Assembly (NCBI GenBank): GCA_014529385.2
Contig: CM043962.1
Coordinates: 54,209,905-54,273,904 of the forward strand
Direction: 5' to 3'
Origin: Adiantum capillus-veneris
Lineage: Eukaryota; Streptophyta; Polypodiopsida; Polypodiales; Pteridaceae
Length of the DNA: 64,000 nucleotides
In this document: piece by piece, positions 31,871-43,539 of the stretch
How the letters are laid out: each line of letters starts with the position of its first letter
Numbering within the stretch: the stretch's first letter is position 1
Position numbers and translations under genes: made by a program
Notes under the pieces: generated by a model
What the model saw: only the letters and a program-made list of their open reading frames with translations
What the model was told of the DNA's origin: nothing
The model's database searches: none

Positions 31871-32528
31871 ATTGGCATATGTGGGAATTGACAAAATCCA
31901 AAACTTGTAAAGATTACCTAAAAAATTGGGGCCAAATCAAAACACAATCAAATTGAATCTTATTGAAGGAAAATTGAGTTGTGCAATGACAATGGGAATT
32001 GGCATTTGACCCCTCAAATCAAGTCTAAATTCATTGGAAATTGGGGAGAGACTTACACACTTTGACTTAAAAATTTGTCAAATCAAAATTCGAGTTGGTT
32101 GTTTGACATGGATCATAATTTATCCAACCACTCACTTTGACTTAAGGCTTATACCCTAGCTTGCCCAAGAATGAAGGAGTCCTCTAGTGAAGTTATGCTT
32201 TGTTTGGATCACTCTAAATGCTTCAAGTGGGTCAACCATCAGATATTGTTTGGGAACTCTCAAGGATAGGAAATTGTATAGTTTAGAGTTTGTGCATTGT
32301 TTGAGAGTATAATTCACATAAAATTCATAAAAACAAGTGGAGTTTAAAGACTATTTAGCTATATTGTTGATTTGTAGAGTTTTTTACCAGCATCAGGAGG
32401 GAACATAGCAAAATCCTAGTGAGAAATCAGAGCGCATAGAGGTATCCCTCTAGTTCATTGATCACAACAAAAGGAAGAACTACAAACATGTCAATGGTAA
32501 CTGCACTTTAATGAAAAATTGAAGAACC
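31871..32528. other. Nothing recognised
   Basis: AT-rich with no open frames of interest. It lies between direct repeat B and the C-terminal remnant of the Tat/Athila-like gag. Confidence 0.4.
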
Positions 32529-33382
32529 TTAGATTTGGTAAGATTTTAAGAATTTGGGCACCAAGTAAGAATTTGAGAGTAAAGTCCTCGATTCTAGCAC
32601 CTTGTCTACTAAGATTAAACCACCTAATGAAATTTTGGAGGACATCACCCCATCCATTCTTTCCTTGTTTTCTATTTTGTATTTAAGATTATCCCTAGTT
32701 TGTTGCAGCTCTATCTCTAAGATAGTCTTTTGCTTCACTCTTTTAGGTTTTGTTTTGATTCTTTTTGCTTTCCAAGATTTTCTCTTACTACTAGGCTCTC
32801 AAATTTAGTTTGATTTGGCAGTTTTTGTTTATCCTTACTGTCATCTTTTGTGTAGCTTCTTGAGATTGATTTCTACTCCGCTAAAACAAAGCAAAACTCC
32901 AATTACATTCATAGTTTCTTTTCCTTTGTTTTCCAGATTCTTGGGGGTCGATAGCACAACCATAACAAAATCCAAAAACTTTGTGCGCTCACCCTTGTGT
33001 GGACAAACACTTTCCCAGTGGTTACCTCTACATTCATAGTAGGGACCTTCCAGTTGAGTGGCTTGTTGTGCCCTTATTGGCTTATATACTATCCTAAGAG
33101 GTTATTGTTTAGGTTTGTAGTTCTGATTTGCTATGAACATGAGCATATTTCATCCATCGTATAATGATTATTTGTTGGTTGAGCACTATATGAAGGTTTC
33201 TATACCAGGAAGGATAACCCTTGTTAGCATATGCAAGTCCTTCAGGTTCTCTCTCGTAGGTTTCTAATGGCTCTTCATAATAAAAAGTTGGTGGCAACAT
33301 TTGTTGACTCCTGAGTTCTTCTACAAGCTACATGTATTGAATAATTTCCACGTTGTCTTGAGGTAAAGGAGGTTGTTGGCCC
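32529..33382 (-). pseudogene. Gag C-terminal/nucleocapsid fragment of Tat/Athila-like element 2
   Basis: On the minus strand 33382-33109 encodes QQPPLPQ, then MLPPTFYYEEPLETYEREPEG. Near 33040-33000 follows a zinc-knuckle remnant YYECRGNHWESVCP, where Tyr replaces the first Cys and CX3H spacing is used. Then come a basic stretch and a Lys/Glu-rich segment (32738-32529). It joins in frame to 36545-35821 once the LTR element at 33383-35815 and one copy of its 5-bp duplication are ignored. Confidence 0.6.
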
Positions 33383-33731
33383 TATTAGGGTAAGCCCAAC
33401 TTGTGGCACCATGTGGGAAATCCCTCTAGCCACCTAGGAAGAATATGTGATGACATGGTCCAATAGAAAAGGGATGCAACCCATCTAGCCAATGATTGTA
33501 AATAACAAAGCCTCTATAGAGGCTAATTTATAATCAATCAATTGCACTTTTAGTCCTATCATTGTGTCTATACTATCTCTCTATGCTATTGTCTTTGGCA
33601 TAAGACAACCCTAATCGCCATCTCTCTAACCCTAACCCTAACACCATGTTTAAGCTAAGGCTTCACCCTCCATAGCTTAATGCTAATCATTGGTGATTAG
33701 GGATTACACTTCCGCATCCACTAACCCATCA
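33383..33731 (+). repeat. 5' LTR of the 33383-35815 element
   Basis: 349 bp, starts TATTAGGG (one change from TGTTAGGG) and ends CCCATCA. It has only a short CT run. Confidence 0.85.
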
Positions 33732-34031
33732 AGTGGTCTCAGAGCCGACGGTTCATACCTAGGCGTATTCATCAATCTACATATTTTCATACCTATGCTT
33801 GATTAGCTCCCCATTGGTTAGTGTGAGCACGTTCTAGGGTTTGAGTCCCTCAAGAAAGTACTCTCCTAGCCAATTAGGTGGCTAATTAGCATTATGCCTC
33901 AATAATGTGTGTAGGTGCATTGCATTCAGTCCCTTCTATGCTAGGTCATTCAAGCCCCATCCTTGTTTGATTTTGACCGCGTCTCATACCTCTTGCATCA
34001 CATGTAGGTGTAGGAATAAGAATTAGGCTAT

Positions 34032-34057
34032 TGTGTGTGTGTGTGTGTGTGTGTGTG
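34032..34057. repeat. (TG)n microsatellite
   Basis: About 13 TG units in the interior of the short LTR element. Confidence 0.9.
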
Positions 34058-35283
34058 ATTAGATTATCATGTGTGAGAGTAATTGAGCCATTTTAATTCA
34101 TATTCTCAAGAATTGATTGTGTGTGGAGAATACCGTTTCATACGGCTTCCAAATGATCCCATTTGTGCTCAATTTGGAGCTCATTTGAGCTCATATGCTC
34201 TTGGCTAGCTACTGTACAAAGCTTATGATTTACAAAAGACGCTCCCTTAGACAAGCAAATGCAATTGGCACCGTGGTGTGGGGAATCATCCTATTCTTGG
34301 CTTTCCATGAGGTTGTTGGTTCAGCCTAACCTAATTTTAGAAGGAGGGATATGGGCGGACATGCAAATTCACTCGCTAGCCCTTTCAGGTATGGAAGGGA
34401 AGGATCTCACACTAAGAAACATTTCCAAGAACCAAATCTCCCAAGGGGAGCTTCCCACAACCCAAAAGTCCCTTTGGTATTTCTCACTTAAATCCCATTC
34501 TCACGCTCTGCAACAGCCCAATAAGCTTGGGCCAAGTACCCAAAGATCAAATGAATCTCAAATGGCATCGTATGCCATGATATAAATGTATGAAATACAC
34601 GTGTAGAAAAGCACAACACACATGGACACACACATAATGTGAACCATTGTTGAAATGTATGAAAAATTAGTGAACATAAGCACAATGAGCACGGGATTAG
34701 ACACTACCATCAAAAGCAATGGTAAGACCTTCCCACACATGATAAGCACACACATTGGCACGCACAAAATGCACACCACATTTCCTATGTATGTGTGTTT
34801 TACACCGTTGGCCATGAAGGCCATATCCTCAACACAATGGACCAATGAAGATCAAAAATAAAAAAAATGACAATGACATGAAGATGAAAAAGACAAAAAC
34901 AAATGACAACAACAAAACAAAGCAAAGTTTGACGACGACTTAGACAAACAACTCTACAAATTTGAAGATGGCATCAACAACACAACTTGTTCCAATATTG
35001 GGGCCACGCAGACACAAACATTTAAAAGCACCACATTTGTATTTTGACCTATAACCTGGTTGACTAAAAATCTCTAGGGGAGGTGCACACTTTGATCCCA
35101 CATCTACTTGACCATTCTTGTTGTGATTCTGGTCTTACACCCAGTTGACTATTCTCTGGGGATGACATCTTTGTATTTTGGGTGCTACATTTGACTTACC
35201 AAAATGATGGCTATGTATGAACACTTGAACCACAAAAACATATGAAAGCTTTGTAAAACACAAGTTTGGCTTAAGGGGGTTTA

Positions 35284-35815
<532 letters not shown>

Positions 35816-35820
35816 GGCCC

Positions 35821-36545
35821 AACACTGGTTGAGGCTTATCTCCCCCTTGTGCTACATTATTTGGGCCTATTCGATACCTCGGTGGTGGTGGAAAAGGTTA
35901 CACTCCAATAGGACCATATGGCCTCTCCCTCGCATAATATTTGTTGTAAAAACACTTGTTTGGATCATGATTGGTATATTTATTCTCGATCGCACACCAC
36001 TTCAAGGCTCAAGTATATTTGATGCTAGTGGCAATTGTTGTCGTAGGTTCGGATGTTATTGATAGCTCTGGTTCATTATCTAGATCACTTCCTCGACCAT
36101 TTGGTCTACATTTTGTGCATTTGATGTAGGGAAACTCCACTTTGTTATGGTTCGCTTGTGGTTGAAGAGGCCTTGCTAGTGGTATGTTCTGCATCTTCCG
36201 ATACCTTCCCATAAAAGCCTTGCAATTATCAACTAGATACAATGCTTCTTTAGTGACGTGCTTAAATTTGGTGCAGGCTTTTAGGTGCAGATCCTTTTTT
36301 AGAGTCTCGTTTCTTAAGCCATCTATAGAGAGAACTGATAATCTCTTGTCTTGCAATAACTCTCTAACATGACATCTTTGAATGTATTGCTCGAAGCAAA
36401 GCAAAACTTCCTTCACCGTTTTGTTCTCTTTTTTCTTAAAAGCATAGATTTGGAAAACCATTGGAAGGGGAAAAGGGGATACACACTCGGAACACAAAAC
36501 AAATGCCTCTCTATAGCCCAGGATATACACAACACCCCTAACCAC
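35821..36545 (-). pseudogene. Gag capsid C-terminal fragment of Tat/Athila-like element 2
   Basis: On the minus strand FQIYAFKKKENKTVKEVLLC, FEQYIQRCHVRELLQDKRL and LSIDGLRNETLKKDL match the second half of plant retrotransposon Gag capsid. A Pro/Gln-rich linker follows (36009-35821). It continues the N-terminal part at 40232-38703 across a ~2-kb insertion, and continues into 33382 across the short LTR element. Confidence 0.65.
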
Positions 36546-36665
36546 TCAAATTCACCTCCAAAAGTATCAACTACAAACATCAACCCAATACACCAAAACA
36601 CACCTATCCATCTTGAAAAGCTTAAGCACACATCATGCACACACAAACCCTGATTTCACACTACA

Positions 36666-36775
<110 letters not shown>

Positions 36776-37869
36776 CATCAAAACCTCAATTTGGGGTTAC
36801 ACACAACCGCGCTGACACAGGCACCACAAAGCAAAGCACAAGAGAAAAAAATAAAGGGGGTCCGGGAATCAATACAATGTTGGGCAATTTGGCGAGCTTC
36901 TCCTTAAAAGAGATGGTTACAAAAAAACCCTGTGATGTGCAAGGCACTCCTATTTTTGCTATCCTTCTCTAGCACATTCAAAAGCCCCCCCCCCCCCCCC
37001 CCCCCCCGCAAAAAAAAAGCCCTATATTGGGCGTTTTCCACTCTTTTTTAGCATGATCTACCTCCTCTAAACATGTGTCCTCTTTGCCTTTTTTGAACCA
37101 CATGGGAACTCCTCCCTTCTATTCCCGTCACCATCTACCTTTCTTGGACCCATGTGAGTTTTTCTTTGAACCCTAGGGGGTTGTCATGGCGCCGTGATAA
37201 CCCTCCAAGGGAATAAGCTCCTCAATAAAAATTTAGCCATTTGGAGGCCTCGCGGGAACCACCCACACAGATTACCACATCATCATCTGCCCCGCAAGCC
37301 ACATGCCACTAGAGAACCTCTAAAAAAGCCACGCACCACCCAACACGTCCGTCACGAGTAGCACCACCACAGACTCCCACAAGATCACCCTCCACGAACG
37401 TCATAGCCTCAAGCCATGAGCTCCCAAGGGAGCTCCTTGTGATGCCAATGATCCCCTCATGATTCCATATATATATTGTGGCTCTTCACCCCCCAACGGT
37501 GCATATGGGATATCTCGCATGCCATGTGGAAACTCCCCCAAAGATTTGATCCCCAAGGCCTTCAAAAACTCTAGAAACTTCAAAAAAATTATTATAAAAT
37601 CCCCTTTTTTTTAACCCCACTTTGACCTTCTGCCACATCCCCACTTGCTCGCTCCACCCTTCGACCTTTGTATGGCCTCCAACCGAGCACCCAATAATGG
37701 CAAAAAACACCAGATCCTCCACAGTCATTGCCAACATTGCCAACTTCAATTGTCTATACACTTGTAGCTCAGATGGACGTATTGTCTCTTCCTGTCAACT
37801 CCACATAGTGCATGCTACACTCCAGAACCCTGTCAAGGCCCAAAAATCCCAAATATGGCATAGCTACTA

Positions 37870-38060
37870 GTGCAATCCGATTGGCCCATAACTAGCCCTT
37901 GGCAAACTTTCAACTGACCATATCTTGCAAATTTGGGATCCAATTCTCAATCCAAAAGGACCGGCATGTTCCAAGTGCAATCTAATTGGCTCCGACAAAC
38001 TTTCAATTGACCATATCTTGCACATTTGGGATTCAATTCTCAATCTAGAAGAACCAGCAT
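37870..38060. repeat. Tandem duplication, about 105-bp unit, two copies
   Basis: Copies start GTGCAATCCGATTGG (37870) and GTGCAATCTAATTGG (37975). Both include ACCATATCTTGCA and end at GGCATGTTCC or AGCATGTTCC. Confidence 0.9.
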
Positions 38061-38620
38061 GTTCCACAACTTGAGTGCTTCAATCTTATCTATTGAAATC
38101 TATTGTGGCTACCTGTCCTCATTTACCCTGTTCGTCGAGAATCTGCAATGAAGTTCATCTTTAGACATCCATAACTTGTTGTCCATGGCTCCCTTTCAGG
38201 AGTTGTCTAGACTAGCTTCTAGAGCACTTTGAATACTACATTCAAAAGCATCAATTTAGCACTTTGAACACTTGGACCTGCCATCCTAATTGGCCCACTC
38301 TTGAGTCCTTTTGGCCATAAAAACCATATCAACCTTACATTTCCGTTGCCCCTTGCCTACCAAAGCCTTATATACTTGCCTTAGCACTTAACCCCACACT
38401 TGTCAGTATACATAGCACTACACAACACATCTCCTAGCATCGACCAACTTTGGTTGTACCACCATGTTATGCTTGATTCCCCTATTTGAGAATTCCTCTG
38501 CAAACTCTCGCAAGAGAGAGATGCTCTATATTTGGGAAATGTTTATTATTTAATGGCTACAACCATGTCAATATTGTTTCTTCCAAAAGTTAACCCAAAC
38601 CCCTTGTACTGTGTATGGAA

Positions 38621-38865
38621 CTCGGGGGGTTCACTATGTGTAAAACTACCATATCACATGCGTTCAAGACATGTTTGTAAAACCCCTTATCTTTGAATTT
38701 TTTTAAGAATATAATGTACCCTTTTTTTCTAAAATCTGTAAGGTTTTTTCAAATTTGAAAATAATGCCCTTCTGTATATATATTTTTGTAAGTTTCAAGA
38801 ACTTTAAATACCCTTCTGTTGAACTCACGTGATAGGTTACATTTTTATTAGGTGACCTCCCCGGG
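38621..38865. mobile_element. hAT-like MITE, copy A (245 bp)
   Basis: Terminal inverted repeats start CTCGGGGGGTTCAC and, from the right end, CCCGGGGAGGTCAC, with weaker pairing beyond (for example TATCACATGCGTTC against TATCACGTGAGTTC). A perfect 8-bp duplication GTATGGAA flanks it (38613-38620, 38866-38873). Removing the element and one duplication restores the surrounding gag frame. It is AT-rich and non-coding. Confidence 0.88.
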
Positions 38866-40232
38866 GTATGGAAATCCGTTACTTGTTTAGCTCTCAAGAC
38901 TTGCTTAAAGAGTGAAACATGTGCATATGGATCCCTTGACCCCTTGTACTTTTTGGTAACACACTTTGCCACTTGAGATGGTCCCATCCACATCGTGTTT
39001 TGGCCACCATTCTCATAACTCTTGAGATGGAAATTCGCTACTTGTTTAGCTATCAAGACTTGCTTAAAGAGTGAAGCATGTGCATATGGATCCCCTGACC
39101 CCTTGTACTTTTTGGTAACACACTTTTCCACTTGAGATGGTCCCATCCATCGTGTTTCGGCCACCATTCTCATAACTCTTGGTTCTCCTAAAATGACATC
39201 TCTCGCTTCATACCCCCAATCCGGAACTTTGGTTGGAGTTCTCTCAATAGCTCTCTCATCTTGTTGTACATCCCTTGCTTCAGTCAAAGTATTTGAAACT
39301 CTTGTAGTACGGATTGTGCTTGGGGATTCATTGCCCCAATGTGGTCATTGGAACCCTTGAATCTAAGGATCCCATCGGTCTTGGTATTGAAAATTGTGAT
39401 TGACTACATGAATCTTCCACCCTGGTTCTAACAAGACTCACTCTTCCTATTTTGGCCTTTTCTCTGAGGCAAGAGGTCTAAATGTGCAAGGAGTGACATA
39501 ATATCGATGGAGTGGTCCTCCAAAGTATGTATATATCTCCAGATCTTTATGATCTACAAAAGAGTATCTTCGTCCATACTTATCGAGCATGATTACATGG
39601 GTATCTCTTCCTTCTATGTATGTAAAGACATACACATTTTTGTTCTGACAACTCTCTAATGTAGGGCTCATCACACTTATAATCGAGCATTTGCTCTCTA
39701 TTATTGTACTTTAATAACCCCACATGAGTGTTATGCGTGTTGACTTGAGTCGCCTCGTTCACTCACATTAGCTTCACATTAAATGTCTAACATAGGAGGC
39801 TTGTCTTCAGGCTCTATGTCAACTTTGTCTTTGGTGCGTGTCAATCCCCATTCATCCACAATGTAAGAATTTTGCACAATTAGATACATTGTTCCCTTTT
39901 CGTCAAAGTATTGATCATCATTGTAGTCCACATGCACTATGTCATTGAACTCACTAGGTCTTTCTTCTAACTTCACGAAGTAGCAATCCATATTGTCTTT
40001 GTAAATTTTTACACTTGTGCTCATTTTTTAATTGATATTTCAAGTGCAATAGTTTCATGGTTGGTGCACATTGGTATGGTCCTTCTCCCATATTAGTTCC
40101 CCCTTTAAAACTCACACTTTTAAAAGCCTCAACCATGTAAGTGTAAGATCTCTCTAAAGAAGAATTAAAAAGACTTTCCTCAAGAATTGGCTCTAAGTTC
40201 GGCAACGGTCCTTGGTTCACACTCTCTTCCAT
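38703..40232 (-). pseudogene. Gag N-terminal half of Tat/Athila-like element 2
   Basis: Pieces on the minus strand: 40232-39954 (starts MEESVNQGPLPNLEPILEES), 40024-39779, 39762-39580, 39674-39447 and 39287-38866. The last contains Gag capsid sequence KKYKGSGDPYAHASLFKQV in two tandem copies (a ~125-bp duplication inside capsid), then VTDFH. The frame continues beyond MITE copy A as GFGLTFGRNN. Frames 38703-38865 belong to the MITE, not to gag. Several frameshifts make it non-functional. Confidence 0.65.
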
Positions 40233-40599
40233 GGAAATGTGACTAATCTATCTTTCTACATCAAGGTTTCTACCTTGATATAATCTACTTGATTATAAAT
40301 ACATCAAGAAGAATACAATTGTAAAACCTTGACTTGTAACCTCTTTGGTTGCTTCCAAACCCTCAAATCAAAATCACCTTAAGCCGCACACTCTAGCCCT
40401 TGCAATTCGTATAAACAACACTTAGTGGCTATGGGTTTACAACCGCTCTGTTAGTCAAAAATTTGGAATCGACAAAATTTATCATGCTTTTGGCAAAAAA
40501 ATCAATTTTACTTGCAAAACCTGAAATCAAATCCAAATCCAAGTTTGAGAAGACCATTAGACTCCTTGTGAATAGTTCTAGCAATGGTGTGGTTTTGGT

Positions 40600-41310
40600 C
40601 TCAGTCTTGGTCTCAGTCTATGACAAAGGAACATGGATCGCAATCTATGTACCTTTATGACAGAATGTGATGGAACTTGACACACAACTTGCTTGGTATC
40701 TTAACCCTAGATATATTCTTTCTGTGTGATTTGGACTAATTTAGGTCAATCAAAATTTCAACCCTAGGTCTATCTTGGTGATTTTTGGTCTTGAGGTGTT
40801 TTGGTCCCTTTTAAACCACTTTTTGAACTCTTTTGGCTACCTAGATTTAGGAAGTATTGCTCACACTAGCCTCTACTACATACTGGTACAGTCTTTGTTC
40901 TTGAGGTGTTTTGGTCCCTTTTAAACCACTTTTTGAACTCTTTTGGCTACCTAGATTTAGGAAGTATTGCTCACACTATCCTCTGCTACATGTTGGTACA
41001 GTCTTTGCTCAAAAATTCAAAAAAGGTACATGGATCATGATCCATGTTCCATCAAATCTGAACTTAGAGTTTAGCCTAGTGGTTACTTATTTATCTAAAG
41101 CCTATTCCCAAAAATGTTCTGGATTTGGATCACTATTTGTCAATGAAAAGTGAAATTTTATGTCTGCTTTGTGGTTTTTGACTAATTTTTTACTCTTTGC
41201 TCTTTTGATCAACTTTTTTGCTAATGTTTCAAAATTATCTCAGGTACCTGCTACTCAAGTCTTAGCCAAAAATCATGACAAGGTATATGGATTGCGATCC
41301 ATGTTTGACA
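40600..41310. repeat. Diverged tandem repeats with a recurring 20-bp dyad, in the leader of element 2
   Basis: A 110-bp block is duplicated at 40791-40900 and 40901-41010. A 20-bp palindrome-like motif recurs at 40631-40650, 41028-41047 (perfect: ACATGGATCATGATCCATGT) and 41285-41304, each followed by related sequence with AACTTAG-like words. This lies between the primer-binding site and gag. Confidence 0.75.
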
Positions 41311-41580
41311 ACATTTTGGCATGAAACTTAGTCAACTGGTTGTCTATGCCTTGTAGATGCTACTTTCCAAAACTTTTTGAATTTGAATCACCAAAAGTTG
41401 AAAAGCCCCAAATTCTTTGCCTATCAAGAGTAGATCAAGCAAGTTCTCGACTTCTAACCTCTACCAAGCACCAAACCCCGTGTCTAGCTGCTTCGTTGCT
41501 AAGGTGTAAATGGAATGGCTAACAAACTCTCTAGAAAAGAAGCTATGAATATGACTAGGTCACTCACCACATAAGGATTA

Positions 41581-41601
41581 TATCCCCAGAAATGGTGCCA
41601 A
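41581..41601 (-). other. Primer-binding site of Tat/Athila-like element 2
   Basis: TTGGCACCATTTCTGGGGAT on the minus strand, directly after a TGTTAACA LTR end at 41602-41609. It places the 5' LTR to the right of 41602; its far edge was not found. Confidence 0.6.
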
Positions 41602-41609
41602 TGTTAACA

Positions 41610-42263
41610 GGTCACCGTGATCGAACATCTATAGCATATATATCCGGAACTAACATAATGTCAATACTCATGACAGTGACTCGGATGGGGCAAAGAACAT
41701 ATAGATAAGGAGAAATCCTACAAACATGGAGGAGAAAATGAGCCTAAAGACAATATTTGCACATATAAAGAAAGAATAAAAATAGAAACAGCCACACAAC
41801 GAGGGGAGGAAAGAAAAAAGAGAGCTACCGAGTAAGAGAGGAGGGCTCAAGAGGAAGCAAACAAGGAAGATGAGGACATGTAGAACTCAAGAAAAAAGAG
41901 GGGAAGCATTAATAAAATAGAGAGAAGAGGAAAATTTGGTAAAATAGTAGCGAGAGAAACTTAGAGAGGAGCCGAAAAGGAAAGTCAAAGCACCTATTGC
42001 TAATGAGGGAACAAAAGAAACAAAAAGAAGATGACCATGTTATGAATCCTCTAGGATCTGCATTTAGAGTGCCATTATCTCTCAAGGATCCATCTCCTTT
42101 GAGAGGTAAAAAGTATGAAAAAGAATCAACCCATATACATAAAAGATTCTTGAAAAGGAGGAAACACCTAAAATTACAAACACAACCAAGGAAAATGAAT
42201 CTAGTCCATCTGATTCTGAACCTCAAAATCACAAGGAAAAACTGAAGAGCCAAAAGAAATAGA
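41610..42263. other. Presumed 5' LTR sequence of element 2
   Basis: Purine-rich on the plus strand with no coding similarity. Probably LTR of the minus-strand Tat/Athila-like element, but the second LTR is not in view so this is unproven. Confidence 0.3.
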
Positions 42264-42271
42264 GACAAAAG

Positions 42272-42352
42272 TACCCCACTTGGTGTTTTAAGATAGCCTC
42301 TTAATGCTTGACCCCACTTGGTATTTTAAGATAGCCTCTCAATGCTTGACGT
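42272..42352. repeat. Tandem duplication of about 38 bp
   Basis: CCCCACTTGGTGTTTTAAGA and CCCCACTTGGTATTTTAAGA, each followed by TAGCCTCTNAATGCTTGAC. Confidence 0.85.
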
Positions 42353-42404
42353 CAAAAGTAACTTTCTGCCATTACTTGACCAAAATAGTCAATGGCTTTC
42401 CACA

Positions 42405-42470
42405 CACACTGCTTGAACCTGAGACCTCCCACTTGAGAGGCACATGCTCCACTACTTTGCTACATGCAGA
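42405..42470 (-). ncRNA. tRNA-like Pol III promoter relic (tRNA pseudogene or SINE head)
   Basis: On the minus strand an A-box-like TAGCAAAGTAGTGGAGC (42461-42445) and a B-box-like AGGTTCAAGC (42420-42411) are spaced as in a tRNA, and CCTC/GAGG can form a short anticodon-like stem between them. An acceptor stem is not convincing, so a tRNA-derived SINE or tRNA relic is more likely than a working tRNA. Confidence 0.45.
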
Positions 42471-42479
42471 TGCTTGCAA

Positions 42480-43530
42480 GCATGAGACAGCCTAAGCATT
42501 ATGTCTCCTAAGGATTTTCTATCCTCCAAAAACGTGTCGTGATTGGTTGTGTATATCATGTCCACCTACATGCATGGTAGCAACCGAATATTTAGTCGTT
42601 GCCTACTTCCCATCATGGCAAAGCAGCCCAAGATAGTTGCTAGTCAAAAGAATTTTTCTACCAATAGTGGACCACAATATTTAACCATTGCCATGCTTGA
42701 TAGCAGACTCTCACTAGAATGGAACCTTTCTAGTTATTGTAGTGTAGCCATCACATTAGCATGACCTACATTCTAAAAGCAGATAGTTACAATGACCTGG
42801 CCATGGGGTGCACCTCTATGGCCTCACCTGCATCCAATGCCTCAGCTCAAGAGCCACTCACTACCTTCTTTTCCCTCTTGCCACATCGTCAAGGAGCACC
42901 CTCATTGTTGGCTATTTTGCCCATCATCTCCAACCAATATTCCTTTTCTCTCTTGGCATTGGGCTCTTCAATCACTTGATGTAGCACAAGGTAGCACCAT
43001 CAACAATAGCATAGCCCCTTAGTCAACAAGTACTTGGTCTCACATGAATTGTTGCTCCTAAAATCAATTGGATACAAGTTAGTTGTGCATGTGTCTAGTA
43101 AGACCTCTGAATAAAATTTGGATGCTTGTATGTATTAATATAGAAATCAAGGTGAAATAGCATACTTAAAGGAACCAATTAGAGTAAAAATGCAAGAAGG
43201 TCAGTCAATGATCAATAATCTTATGAAAATGCAAGATCTTAGGAAGCACTAGCTAAAAAATGATGAAGATTCTAGTGATAAACAAATGATCACATATCCC
43301 GTCAACTCACTCCCTTAATCATATTATAACTTCCACGCATCACTTTATCTAGCTCTACAAACTAGATCAACCCCCTCCTTCTAAGGACTTGTAGTTTTGC
43401 TTCTTTAAGAAGACCATACCTCAAAAAATATTGACTAGCTCTGATCACATCCTTTCATGGGTCGCTACAAGAGAAAATGGAAAAGATGGCAGCCTTGACA
43501 ACAACCATCATGCACTTCAAACTTGCTCAT
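42480..43530. other. Nothing recognised
   Basis: Short unrelated open frames only. Probably 5' part or LTR of the copia remnant that follows, but no repeat partner was found. Confidence 0.3.
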
Positions 43531-43539
43531 GTTAAAATT

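Noticed and set aside
33640-33660. Interstitial telomere
   Set aside because: Only two CCCTAAC units, inside an LTR and repeated in the partner LTR; part of the element rather than a telomere scar.
36987-37007. Poly-C run as an assembly gap filler
   Set aside because: Could be real; other mononucleotide runs are present. No evidence either way, so reported only as part of the surrounding region.
41997-42245. 82-codon basic open frame
   Set aside because: Purine-rich low-complexity sequence in a presumed LTR, no family similarity.
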